Below the pieces are notes generated by a model, which was given only the letters and a program-made list of their open reading frames with translations, was not told where the DNA came from and did no database searches. The position numbers were made by a program, and so were the translations under genes. Below are positions 48,501 through 56,657 of a stretch of 64,000 nucleotides of DNA, piece by piece. Position 1 is the first letter of the stretch. Each line of letters opens with the position of its first letter. The DNA is from Gordonia iterans (GTDB lineage Bacteria > Actinomycetota > Actinomycetes > Mycobacteriales > Mycobacteriaceae), in contig NZ_CP027433.1 in the NCBI RefSeq assembly GCF_002993285.1, forward strand, positions 1,302,001 through 1,366,000, written 5' to 3'.

Positions 48501-49497
48501 GCTCGGCAGCCGGCTGGAGCTGCGTCTGGGCGATCCGCTGGATTCGGAGATGGGCCGCAAGCCTGCCGCCACGGTGCCGGCGGGACGGCCCGGACGTGGG
48601 ATCACCGCGGAGGGACTGCATCTGCTGGTGGCGCTGCCGCGGGTCGACGGGGTCGCGGACCCGGAGACCCTGCCGGCCGCGACGGCGGCGTTCGTCGCCG
48701 ACTGTGCGGAGGCCTACCAGGGCTCTTTCGCGCCGCGTGTGCGGTTGCTCGATACCGATGTCTCGATCGATCTCGTCGATGAACTCGTTGCGGCGCAGGG
48801 GTATGCGCATGGAGCTGAGCGTTCGGCGATTGGGTTGCGCGAGTCGGATCTGCGGCCGGTGTTCGTCGACTTCCGCGAGTCCCCGCATCTGTTGGTGTTC
48901 GGTGATGCCGAGTCGGGCAAGACCCAGACCCTGCGGACGCTGATCCAGGGTCTGACCCGCGCCGGGTCGGGGGAGGAGGTCAAGTTCGTCCTGGTGGACT
49001 ACCGGCGGACGATGCTCGGGCTGGTCGACGGCGACCACCTCGCCGGATACGCGAGTTCGGCGCAATCGGCCGGACCGATGATGGCGCAGCTCGCCGAGTA
49101 TCTGCGGGCCCGGTTGCCGGGGGAGGACGTGACGGCCGATCAACTCGCTAGCGGGGACTGGTGGCGCGGGCCGGTAGTGCACCTGGTGGTCGACGACTAC
49201 GACTTGGTCGCCACCGCGATGGGCAATCCGCTCCAACCCCTGCTCGAGTTGCTCGGCCACGCCCGTGACATCGGCTTCCGGGTGATTCTGGCGCGCCGTT
49301 CGGGAGGCATCGGCCGGGCGCTGTTCGATCAGGTGATCGCCGGGCTCCGTGATCTCTCGTGCGATGTGCTGCTGTTGTCGGGGGACCCGGACGAGGGCTA
49401 CATCGTCGGACGTCACCGTATGCAGAAGCTGCCGCCGGGGCGTGGGGAGCTGATCTCGCGGGCGCGTGGCGGCGAGATCGTGCAGGTCGCGCGGTGA
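45532..49497 (+). CDS. eccC: Type VII secretion ATPase EccC (three FtsK/SpoIIIE domains)
   Basis: EccC is the motor and substrate receptor of ESX systems. The 1321-aa protein has two N-terminal helices (VRLLPVVMVIAVVGMVALMF, LFLMFPLMMLMSMVGMLAS) and three ATPase domains with Walker A GATGSGKSEFLRT, GGPQSGKSTALRT and GDAESGKTQTLRT. Walker B regions are LVLVDFKGGATF, FYCLDFGGGALG and FVLVDYRRTMLG. All three nucleotide sites look intact by P-loop. I start at ATG 45532, with GGGGGGAG upstream. It is full length. Confidence 0.97.
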   Translation: MGSTVAFVRRGRPAPPVTPGGELALNAPPELGRAVPQNMLVRLLPVVMVIAVVGMVALMFATGGRGALANPLFLMFPLMMLMSMVGMLASGGRGGPARSAELNEDRKDYLRYLAQTRTQVSRTAAQQRACALWSHPDPSAIAVLLGSCRMWERRPADADFAQVRVGVGTQPLATALLPPEVAPAEDLEPVSASALRRFVQAHAAVRELPTAVSLRSFAAIGLEGSRESVLALARSMIVQLTVLHGPDHLMVAIVTDDPLGPAWDWAKWLPHVGHPSTRDRLGSVRMIYGALEDLETDLAGDLAERGRFARSAPPATARPHLVVLLDGGRRTGDEELAIGAGREGLTLIELDPDPESLAARRGLMLVVEPGSVAARTSVGLETFAVADGLSTARTEALARGLARYRPASSLPVAGLETSRTASDPGLPALLGIPDATTFDPARGWRGRSPSDRLRVPIGYTAEGTPVDLDLKESAHGGMGPHGLCIGATGSGKSEFLRTLVVALIATHSPDELNLVLVDFKGGATFLGLEGVRHVAALITNLEQELAMVDRMADALSGELNRRQELLRSAGNFANVSEYERAREAGAPLDPLPALFVVVDEFSELLSQKPEFADLFVAIGRLGRSLHIHLLLASQRLEEGRLRGLDSHLSYRVGLKTFSANESRTVLGVPDAYHLPSTPGAAYLKSDSGAPVRFSTSFVSGPYRPPCAGKPAAGSGGGRIGAEVLPFTAVRRPLPLDAAEPEEESVAVVPTLLETLVGRVAGHGPSPHQVWLPPLEGAVTLDSLLLSEGGSGALRMPVGVVDRPYDQRRDVLCLDLSGAAGNAAVVGGPQSGKSTALRTLICAAAATHTPQEVAFYCLDFGGGALGALAGLPHVAGVATKSRRDTVRRSFAELKAVLSAREAFFAEHGLESMREYRAGCRDGRWGAGEGVGDDVPRGDLFLVIDGLTSFRTEFESLEDEVNHLVAQGLSYGIHVVVAAARWADIRPAMKDLLGSRLELRLGDPLDSEMGRKPAATVPAGRPGRGITAEGLHLLVALPRVDGVADPETLPAATAAFVADCAEAYQGSFAPRVRLLDTDVSIDLVDELVAAQGYAHGAERSAIGLRESDLRPVFVDFRESPHLLVFGDAESGKTQTLRTLIQGLTRAGSGEEVKFVLVDYRRTMLGLVDGDHLAGYASSAQSAGPMMAQLAEYLRARLPGEDVTADQLASGDWWRGPVVHLVVDDYDLVATAMGNPLQPLLELLGHARDIGFRVILARRSGGIGRALFDQVIAGLRDLSCDVLLLSGDPDEGYIVGRHRMQKLPPGRGELISRARGGEIVQVAR

Positions 49498-50693
49498 GCG
49501 GCCGGACGGTGGTCGACCTCGCCGATGCCGACTTCCTGTGCGCCGTCGACGACCCCGACGGCGTCGCGGTCCTGACCGCCGGGCTCGCCGCTGTGGGCGT
49601 CGGGGAACGTACGACGACGATCGGTTGCCCGAGCGCCTGGGGAAGACCGCGCCGTGCGAGGTTGCACCGGGCGCTCGAGGGTATCTGTCCGGTCCGGCCG
49701 CACGTCGCTCCGGACCTGGTGCCGCGCGCTCTGCTGATCGCCGCCAGCCACGCCGACGCGGCGATCACCGTCTGCACGGTGGTCGAGACTCTGCTGGTGC
49801 CGGGCGAGCCTCCGGGATCCGGTCATCTGCCGGACGCCGAGGTGTGGACGGCGCAGCGGGTGGTCCGCGACGGCAGCATGTGGCGGATCGCCGAATGCGC
49901 CGCGGGTGATGCGACGGACACCGAGGACCTGGCGACACTGGCCGTACGCAGCGAGCTGGTCCTGATGGACGGAGCCGTCGCCGATCGAATGCTGCCCGTC
50001 CTCGACGGTGCGGCGGCCGGTGCGCGGGTCGTACGGGTGGATCGAGGGCTGGTGGAGCGGCACGGTGCTCGCTGGCGGCAGACGGACCGGATCGACTTCG
50101 GCTTTCCGGAGCCTCCGGTGTCTACGCCGCGGATCGTGCCGCGTGCTCTGCTGATCCTCGTGTTGGTCGCAGTGGCGGTTCTCGGCGCGGCCGGGGCGAT
50201 CGCCCGTTGGCCGCAGTCCGCGGCCGGCGTACGGACGACGCAGTCCGTCGGTCCGGTGACCCTGTCCGTTCCCGACGGATGGCGGCGTACCGCGCTGTCC
50301 GGTGACCGGCCCGACGACGGACGGGGCTTGCGCGCGGTGTTCGCGGACGACGAGGACGGGCGGCGGCTGGTCGTGGTGGTCACCGCGCTGCGGCCGGGGG
50401 CGACCCGCGAGACGGTGGCCCGCAGCATGGCGAACCGCATGGCCCAGCGCGGCGACGACGTGGTGGTCGAGTTCGCCGCCGAGAGCACCTACGGCGGACG
50501 TCCGGTGATCAGCTACCGGGAGGTCCCGGCCTCCGGGCCCGCGGTCAGCTGGTACGTCGCCGTCGAGCCCGCCGGGCAGGATCCGACAGCCGCGCCGCTG
50601 CAAGTGAGCATCGGGTGCCAGCCGGGAACGGGCGAGGACCCGATCGACCCGCCGTGCCGGGCTGCCGTCTCCACAGTGCGAGTCGAACGCTGA
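49494..50693 (+). CDS. Type VII secretion-associated protein (Rv3446c-like)
   Basis: The GTG start overlaps the eccC stop, so the genes are coupled. The 399-aa protein has a soluble N-terminal half, one transmembrane segment at about residues 217-238 (ALLILVLVAVAVLGAAGAIARW) and an extracytoplasmic C-terminal domain (TTQSVGPVTLSVPDGWRRT through GRPVISYREV). This is the plan of the family found next to eccC4 in ESX-4 loci, with no known enzymatic role. In ESX-4 the WXG100 genes esxU and esxT follow; here they do not. Confidence 0.85.
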   Translation: MSGRTVVDLADADFLCAVDDPDGVAVLTAGLAAVGVGERTTTIGCPSAWGRPRRARLHRALEGICPVRPHVAPDLVPRALLIAASHADAAITVCTVVETLLVPGEPPGSGHLPDAEVWTAQRVVRDGSMWRIAECAAGDATDTEDLATLAVRSELVLMDGAVADRMLPVLDGAAAGARVVRVDRGLVERHGARWRQTDRIDFGFPEPPVSTPRIVPRALLILVLVAVAVLGAAGAIARWPQSAAGVRTTQSVGPVTLSVPDGWRRTALSGDRPDDGRGLRAVFADDEDGRRLVVVVTALRPGATRETVARSMANRMAQRGDDVVVEFAAESTYGGRPVISYREVPASGPAVSWYVAVEPAGQDPTAAPLQVSIGCQPGTGEDPIDPPCRAAVSTVRVER

Positions 50694-50865
50694 GCATCAC
50701 GTTGGTCAAAGCGAACGAGCGGGTCCCGCCGCTCAACCAGTCGCCCTGGACGCGGGAGGGGTTCCTGGGTCTGCGCGGGGAGGGCCGGACCGGCGGTGCC
50801 GGTTGATGTGGGGACGGCGGTGCCATAGCGTCCTAGCAACGTTGCTGGTCTGAGAGGGTTGCTGG

Positions 50866-51042
50866 GTGGCTACACGACGAGGGTTGACGATCGAAGATCG
50901 GACGGAGATCTCGACTGGGTTGAAGGCGGGCTGGTCGATCAGCGCGATCGCGGCCGGTCTGGGCCGTGACAAGGGCACGATCTCGCGCGAGGTCCGCCGC
51001 AACAGCACCGCGACCGGGGAGCCTGTCGAGTTTTCTGTGTAA
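50866..51042 (+). pseudogene. IS30-family transposase, N-terminal remnant
   Basis: The 58-residue frame carries the IS30 HTH: RGLTIEDRTEISTGLKAGWS then ISAIAAGLGRDKGTISREVRRN. It ends abruptly at TAA 51040-51042 after ATGEPVEF. The DDE domain is absent; the rest was replaced by the adjoining IS256 sequence. Confidence 0.88.
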
Positions 51043-51060
51043 GTCGTTCAGGTGTTCGGG

Positions 51061-51281
51061 TTAGAGGTGATGGTTGATTTGTTCGGGGTAGGCCAGTGAG
51101 AGTTGCTCCAGTGCTCGTTTCCAGTTGGTGGTGACTGCGCCCTCGACGAGGCGGCCGGGTGCGCGGCGTTTGTCGGCGGGCATGCCGCGTTCATTCTCGC
51201 GTTCGCGGGCGCGTTTGTCCTCGATGTTGCAGATCGCCATCCACAGCAGCTTCACCGCGGCGGCGTCGTTGGGGAAGTGTC
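51061..51281 (-). pseudogene. IS256-family transposase, C-terminal remnant
   Basis: Reading from 51281 down, the frame gives HFPNDAAAVKLLWMAICNIEDKRA and ends with TNWKRALEQLSLAYPEQINHHL. This is the C-terminal end of an IS256 mutator-type transposase. The 5' part is missing because the complete IS3 element begins at 51282. Downstream to the IS30 remnant is the end of the element. Confidence 0.85.
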
Positions 51282-51311
51282 TGAAGCGCCCCGGGTTTGG
51301 TGGAGGCTCGG

Positions 51312-52272
<961 letters not shown>

Positions 52273-52289
52273 CGCGGTGGGAACCTCGG

Positions 52290-52610
52290 TTACTTCAGCT
52301 TGCGGTCGAGCTCCGCGGCGGCGAAAAAAGCCGACGCCGTCTTCAGGATCTCGTTCGCCCGCCGCAGCTCCCGGACCTCACGCTCGAGCTCGACGATCCG
52401 CTGCGCTTCGGCGGTCGTCGTCCCCGGCGCCTGGCCGGCGTCGATCTCGGCCTGCTTCACCCAGCCGCGCAACGTCTCCGCGTTGACGCCGAGCTGCTCC
52501 GCGATGCGCTGCAGCGCACCCGCCTTCCGCGCCGGGTCCTGCCGAGCCTCGACCGCCAACCGCGTCGCACGCTCACGCAACTCGTCCGGGTACTTCCGTG
52601 GTGCTGCCAT
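52290..52610 (-). CDS. IS3 orfA (HTH protein)
   Basis: The 106-aa protein has the expected HTH (RERATRLAVEARQDPARKAG, then IAEQLGVNAETLRGWVKQAE) and a C-terminal leucine-zipper-like stretch IVELEREVRELRRANEILKTAS. It ends shortly before orfB, with which it would be joined by frameshifting. Confidence 0.88.
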   Translation of the reverse strand: MAAPRKYPDELRERATRLAVEARQDPARKAGALQRIAEQLGVNAETLRGWVKQAEIDAGQAPGTTTAEAQRIVELEREVRELRRANEILKTASAFFAAAELDRKLK

Positions 52611-52658
52611 GACTCTCATCCTCCGTGAGTTGAGAACCTCCACTGAACCCGGGGCGCT

Positions 52659-53390
52659 TCAGAACTCGGTTTTCAGGGTGGACCAGAAACTCTCCTGTTG
52701 AGCGTTGTCCCAGCACACCCCGGTCCGCCCGACAGACAACCGGACACCGAGCTCATCGGCGACAGCGGCGAGTTGGCTCGAGGTGTATTGGCAGCCGCGG
52801 TCAGCGTGGAAGATCACGTTCTCGGTGCAGCCGGTGGCCGGGTCGCGGAAGGTGTGTGCGTTGCGCAGGGCGGTCTCGACCAGATCGGTGTGCAGGGACT
52901 CGGAGAACGCGTAACCGATCACCCGGCGTGAGCAGCCGTCGCGGACCGCGCACAGGTATAGCCAGCCCTTCCCGGTCCGCAGGTACGTGATGTCCGAAGT
53001 CCACACCACGTTCAGTTCGCCCTGATCGAAGCGGCGCTCGACCAGGTCCGGGATCGAGTGCGGGTACTCGTCGGCGAGGGTGGTCACCGGCGTCCACGCC
53101 CGCGGACTAATGCCCTCGATCCCGTTGATACGCATGAGTTCTGCCACCGTCTTGCGGGAGACGGCCTCACCATCGGCGCGCAGATCAGCATGGATCCGGG
53201 GAGCCCCGTACACGCCATCGGACTCGGTATGCGCCTTGCGGATCTTCTGTGTGAGCTCGTCGCGTCGCTGCTGGCGTGAGCTGGGCTCATCATCCCGGCG
53301 GGCGAGCCAGGCGTAGTAGCCCGAGCGGGACACTCCCAGCAGCCGTACGCAGCGACTGATTCCGTAGCCGGCCTCCTCCGCCTCGATCAC
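52659..53390 (-). pseudogene. IS3 orfB transposase, C-terminally truncated
   Basis: The 243-aa frame keeps the HTH_21-like region (GVYGAPRIHADLRADGEAVSRKTV) and the catalytic residues in VVWTSDITYL, IFHADRGCQYTSS and NAQQESFWSTLKTEF. It then ends at TGA 52661-52659, whose TGA is the first three bases of the inserted IS3 element. It lacks the C-terminal tail. Confidence 0.85.
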
Positions 53391-53768
53391 AGCGAACGCC
53401 TCGGCGGGTTCGACTGCTCGGAGGCGAAGAAGGCCGCTGCCTTTTTCAGGAACTCCCTGTCAATCCGCAACTCGGTGACCTCGCGGCGCAGGCGTTCAAG
53501 TTCGGCGCGTTCGTCGGCATCGATTGCCGGCGGCGGGTCGTCCATCGCGGCGCGTTCCTTGGCCACCCACCTGCCCAGCAGTTGCTCGCTGAGCCCGATC
53601 TCCCGGGCCACCTCAGCGATGGTACGGCCGGTATCGATCACCAGATACGCAGCATCCTGACGGTACTTCGGGGTGTAACTCTTCCGTTGACGAGAACCCA
53701 TGGGGTCCATCCTCTCCTGCCGGCACAAACCCGGCGATCAGGATGTCCACTCAACGGGGGCAACCTCA
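52662..53768 (-). mobile_element. Second IS3-family element, truncated at its 3' end
   Basis: The outer end at about 53768 reads, on the minus strand, TGAGGTTGCCCCCGTTGAGT, typical of actinobacterial IS3 elements. The other end is lost: the element stops at 52661/52662, exactly where the first IS3 element begins. OrfA is whole; orfB lacks its last 40 or so residues. Confidence 0.8.
53387..53701 (-). CDS. IS3 orfA of the second element
   Basis: The protein has an HTH (KYRQDAAYLVIDTGRTIAEV, AREIGLSEQLLGRWVAKERA) and a coiled-coil end ELERLRREVTELRIDREFLKKAAAF. Its end overlaps the start of orfB by four bases, the normal arrangement for frameshift expression. Confidence 0.88.
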   Translation of the reverse strand: MGSRQRKSYTPKYRQDAAYLVIDTGRTIAEVAREIGLSEQLLGRWVAKERAAMDDPPPAIDADERAELERLRREVTELRIDREFLKKAAAFFASEQSNPPRRSL

Positions 53769-53801
53769 TGGTGAACATCGCCGTCGTTATGGTGTGTCGT
53801 G

Positions 53802-54983
53802 ATGGTTGATGAATCCGCGTTCACCCGGGGCGCACGACTTCGTCTGGGACTGCACGTTCTCGTTGTCGTGCTGGCGTTGATCGTCCTGCTGCGGGCGGTG
53901 CTGCTTTCCGAGGCATCGGCGGGATGGATCGGGGCGTTGACTGCGCTGTTCGTTGTCGTTCACATCGTCGGTGCCAGTACGTTGCGTGCTCCGGTTGCGC
54001 GATTGGCTTGGTTGGGATCGTTGTGTGTGGTGTGGGTGGCGATGGCGCTTCTGGGCGCCGACGCGGCGTACGTATCGTTCGGACTCATCCTGCTCTTCAT
54101 GACCGAGGTGCCGCTCGTGCCCGCGGTGTCTGCGGTGGCGGTGATCACGGGTGTCAACGTGCTGATCGGCGTCCACACTCGGGGACAGTGGGGCGTAGCG
54201 CTGGTCGGGTCGTTGCTCGGGGCTGTGGTCGGTATCGTTGTCGGGCTCGGTTTTCGGGTGCTGTTTCACGAGACGGAGCGCCGGCAGCAACTGATCGAAG
54301 ACCTGCATCGCACTCGCGCGGAGCTGGCGAAGACCGAGCGCTCCGCGGGCGAACTGGCCGAACGTGAGCGGTTGGCCAGCGAGATTCATGACACCGTCGC
54401 GCAGGGGCTGAGCAGCATTCAGATGCTGTTGCACGCCGCTGAGGCCGAAGATCTGCCCCCGGGTGTTGCAGATAAGATCGTCATGGCTCGGCGGACCGCG
54501 TCGGCGGGATTGGCGGACGCGAGACGTCTGATCGCGGCCCTCTCGCCAGCCGATCTGGTGGGTAGCTCACTCGTCGACGCGTTGGGCCGGGTGTGTGAGC
54601 GAGCCGCGGCCGGGAGGTGTGACGTGCGTCTTCTTGTGGAGGGACAGGCGGTGTCCTTGCCGATGCCGGTGGAATCGGCTCTGGTGCGCCTCGCCCAGGG
54701 GGCGGTCTCGAACGTGATCCGCCATGCCGATGCCGGCCACGCGGTGGTCACCCTCGGCTATGGCGCTGGCGCCGTACACCTGGACGTGGTCGATGACGGG
54801 CAGGGATTCGATGTCGCGATCCTCGATGATCCGTCCGCACACAACTTCGGGCTCAATGCCATGCGGACCCGGGTCGAGCAGCTCGATGGACAGTGGTCCA
54901 TCGAATCGGAGCCCGGCCACACCGCAGTGTCGGTGACGTTTCCGCTCGCACAGCAAGGCGAGGAGCCCCGATGGTCCGGCTGA
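53802..54983 (+). CDS. Sensor histidine kinase (HisKA_3 type), island operon
   Basis: The 393-aa protein has about six N-terminal helices (LGLHVLVVVLALIVLLRAVLL through VGIVVGLGFRVLF) and no large loop, so it probably senses within or at the membrane. The cytoplasmic part has ERLASEIHDTVAQGLSSIQ with the phosphoacceptor His near 194 and the ATPase motifs LAQGAVSNVIRHADAG and VVDDGQGFDVA. The start is ATG 53802 or the adjacent GTG 53799. The gene begins just after the IS3 end and overlaps the response-regulator gene. Confidence 0.9.
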   Translation: MVDESAFTRGARLRLGLHVLVVVLALIVLLRAVLLSEASAGWIGALTALFVVVHIVGASTLRAPVARLAWLGSLCVVWVAMALLGADAAYVSFGLILLFMTEVPLVPAVSAVAVITGVNVLIGVHTRGQWGVALVGSLLGAVVGIVVGLGFRVLFHETERRQQLIEDLHRTRAELAKTERSAGELAERERLASEIHDTVAQGLSSIQMLLHAAEAEDLPPGVADKIVMARRTASAGLADARRLIAALSPADLVGSSLVDALGRVCERAAAGRCDVRLLVEGQAVSLPMPVESALVRLAQGAVSNVIRHADAGHAVVTLGYGAGAVHLDVVDDGQGFDVAILDDPSAHNFGLNAMRTRVEQLDGQWSIESEPGHTAVSVTFPLAQQGEEPRWSG

Positions 54984-55606
54984 TGCTCGCGGACGACCAT
55001 GCGATCGTCCGCGCCGGACTACGAGCACTGCTTGAGCGGCATTCGGATGAAGTCTCGATCGTCGCCGAAGCCTCTACGGGGGAAGAAGCCGTGGCGTTGT
55101 GTCGTGACGGGTTGATCGATCTCGTCCTCATGGATCTGCGGTTCGGCACCGGACTGAGCGGCGTGGAGGCGACCAGCCAGATCCGGGCCCTGCCGAACGC
55201 TCCACGGGTATTGGTGGTGACGAACTACGACACCGATGCCGAGATTCTGCGGGCAATCGAGGCCGGCGCCAGCGGCTATCTCCTCAAGGACACTGCACCG
55301 GCCGAACTCTTCACGGCAATCGTCGCGGCAGCAGGGGGCGCGAGCGCGTTGTCACCCGCGGTGGCATCGAAACTGATGGCGCAGATGCGTGATCCGGGCC
55401 CGACCCTCACCCCACGTGAAATTCAGGTCTTGGAGGCTGTTGCTGCAGGATTCTCCAACCGAGAGATAGCGCGTCGGATGTTCCTCAGCGAGGGCACGGT
55501 CAAGACCCACCTGACGAACACTTTCGGCAAACTGGGTGTGCGATCGCGGACCGCCGCTGTGGCACAGGCACGGGCGCGGGGGATCATCGACGCCACCACC
55601 GACTAG
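54971..55606 (+). CDS. NarL/LuxR-type response regulator, island operon
   Basis: The 211-aa protein has a receiver domain (VRLMLADDHAIVRAGL, phosphoacceptor Asp in LVLMDLRFGTGLSG, Lys in YLLKDTAPAELF) and a LuxR HTH (LTPREIQVLEAVAAGFSNRE, IARRMFLSEGTVKTHL). It overlaps the kinase gene by 13 bases, so it is the cognate partner. It presumably controls the transporter operon downstream, whose 170-base leader has a space for a promoter. Confidence 0.93.
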   Translation: MVRLMLADDHAIVRAGLRALLERHSDEVSIVAEASTGEEAVALCRDGLIDLVLMDLRFGTGLSGVEATSQIRALPNAPRVLVVTNYDTDAEILRAIEAGASGYLLKDTAPAELFTAIVAAAGGASALSPAVASKLMAQMRDPGPTLTPREIQVLEAVAAGFSNREIARRMFLSEGTVKTHLTNTFGKLGVRSRTAAVAQARARGIIDATTD

Positions 55607-55775
55607 ATCTACCGCCCAGTCCGACGGTCGGGTGCGACCTCTGGCCGTATCGGCTGCGTGTGTCGCCCGTGTGGCTCCGGACTGCGCCGCTTCATGCGGT
55701 CTCTATCCAAAGTCGTAGATGAATCTCACCGTTCGTCCGATGTGCCAGAGTGCGTATTCCGGTCGGATAGAAGGT

Positions 55776-56240
55776 GTGAAGATACTTGTCAATTCCGCGT
55801 TCGGGTACGCCGTCGCGGGTCTGGCGTCGGGCCTGTACTACCGGGAGCTGACCAAGGCCCAGGACTTCGACGGCCCGACTCAACTGTCCATCGTGCACAC
55901 CCATTTCCTGGTCCTCGGGGTGCTGTTCCTACTGATCGTCGCGGTCTTCGAGCGCCTGTTCGCGCTCTCGACCAGCCCCCTCTACCGATGGTTCACCGTC
56001 ACCTTCCACGCCGGCCTGCTCCTCACGGTGGCGATGCAGCTCGTCCACGGGACCATGCAGGTCTTCGACAGGGAAGCATCGGCCGCGATTTCGGGAATCG
56101 CTGGGATCGGTCACGTCCTGCTGACCGTCGCCTTTGTCGTCTTCTTCCTCGCACTGCGAAGCGCAGTCGCGCGCGCGCCGGAACACCGTGACCGTCGCGA
56201 AACAGCCAGCGCATCAAAGAATGTGGAAGAAGTGGCATGA
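55776..56240 (+). CDS. DUF2871 membrane protein
   Basis: The protein (about 154 aa) has four transmembrane segments and the DUF2871 start VKILVNSAFGYAVAGLASG, then LYYRELTK and IVHTHFLVLGVLFLLIVAVFERLF. An in-frame ATG at 55719 would add 19 residues that do not fit the family, so I prefer GTG 55776. The stop overlaps the next start as ATGA. Function is not known. Confidence 0.85.
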   Translation: MKILVNSAFGYAVAGLASGLYYRELTKAQDFDGPTQLSIVHTHFLVLGVLFLLIVAVFERLFALSTSPLYRWFTVTFHAGLLLTVAMQLVHGTMQVFDREASAAISGIAGIGHVLLTVAFVVFFLALRSAVARAPEHRDRRETASASKNVEEVA

Positions 56241-56626
56241 GTGACCAGCCTCAACGTCCGGCGGCGACGTCGGATGCCCGCATCTTGGCGCGGGCGTTCC
56301 GTATCGTGGCAACGCTGGAAGCGGTGACCTGGCTCGGGTTGCTGATCGGCATGTACTTTAAGTGGATCGCGAAGAGCACCGAGGTCGGCGTCCGCATCTT
56401 CGGATCCCTGCACGGGGCGGTGTTCGTGACATTCGTCGTGCTCTCGATCGCGATGTACGTCAAGCTTGGCTGGCGCCTGCGGACCCTATTACTGGCGTTG
56501 GTGTCCTCGCTGCCGCCGTTCGCCACGATCGCGTTCGAAGTGTGGGCTGCCCGCACCGGGCGCTTCGTCCCGGGCGCGGACCGCTACTCCGACTTTCCCT
56601 CCCGCTATCCGACGTCGGTCCGATGA
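56237..56626 (+). CDS. DUF3817 membrane protein
   Basis: The 129-aa protein has three transmembrane segments and family features FRIVATLEAVTWLGLLIGMYFKW, RIFGSLHGAVFVTFVVLSIAMYV and LVSSLPPFATIAFEVWAARTG. It overlaps the DUF2871 gene by 4 bases. The two small membrane proteins travel with the MMPL transporter here, which suggests accessory roles in the membrane; this is inference. Confidence 0.88.
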   Translation: MSDQPQRPAATSDARILARAFRIVATLEAVTWLGLLIGMYFKWIAKSTEVGVRIFGSLHGAVFVTFVVLSIAMYVKLGWRLRTLLLALVSSLPPFATIAFEVWAARTGRFVPGADRYSDFPSRYPTSVR

Positions 56627-56657
56627 ACGCGTTCCGGTCGAGATTGGACGCCACGAT

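Noticed and set aside
45424..49416. A 1330-aa open frame antisense to eccC
   Set aside because: It is rich in Arg, His, Gln and Pro as expected of a shadow frame in high-GC DNA, and eccC is unmistakable on the plus strand.
50696..50806. A WXG100 substrate gene after the secretion-associated protein
   Set aside because: The 36 or so codons seen (LVKANERVPPLNQSPW...) have no WXG motif or helical-hairpin length, so this is not esxU or esxT.
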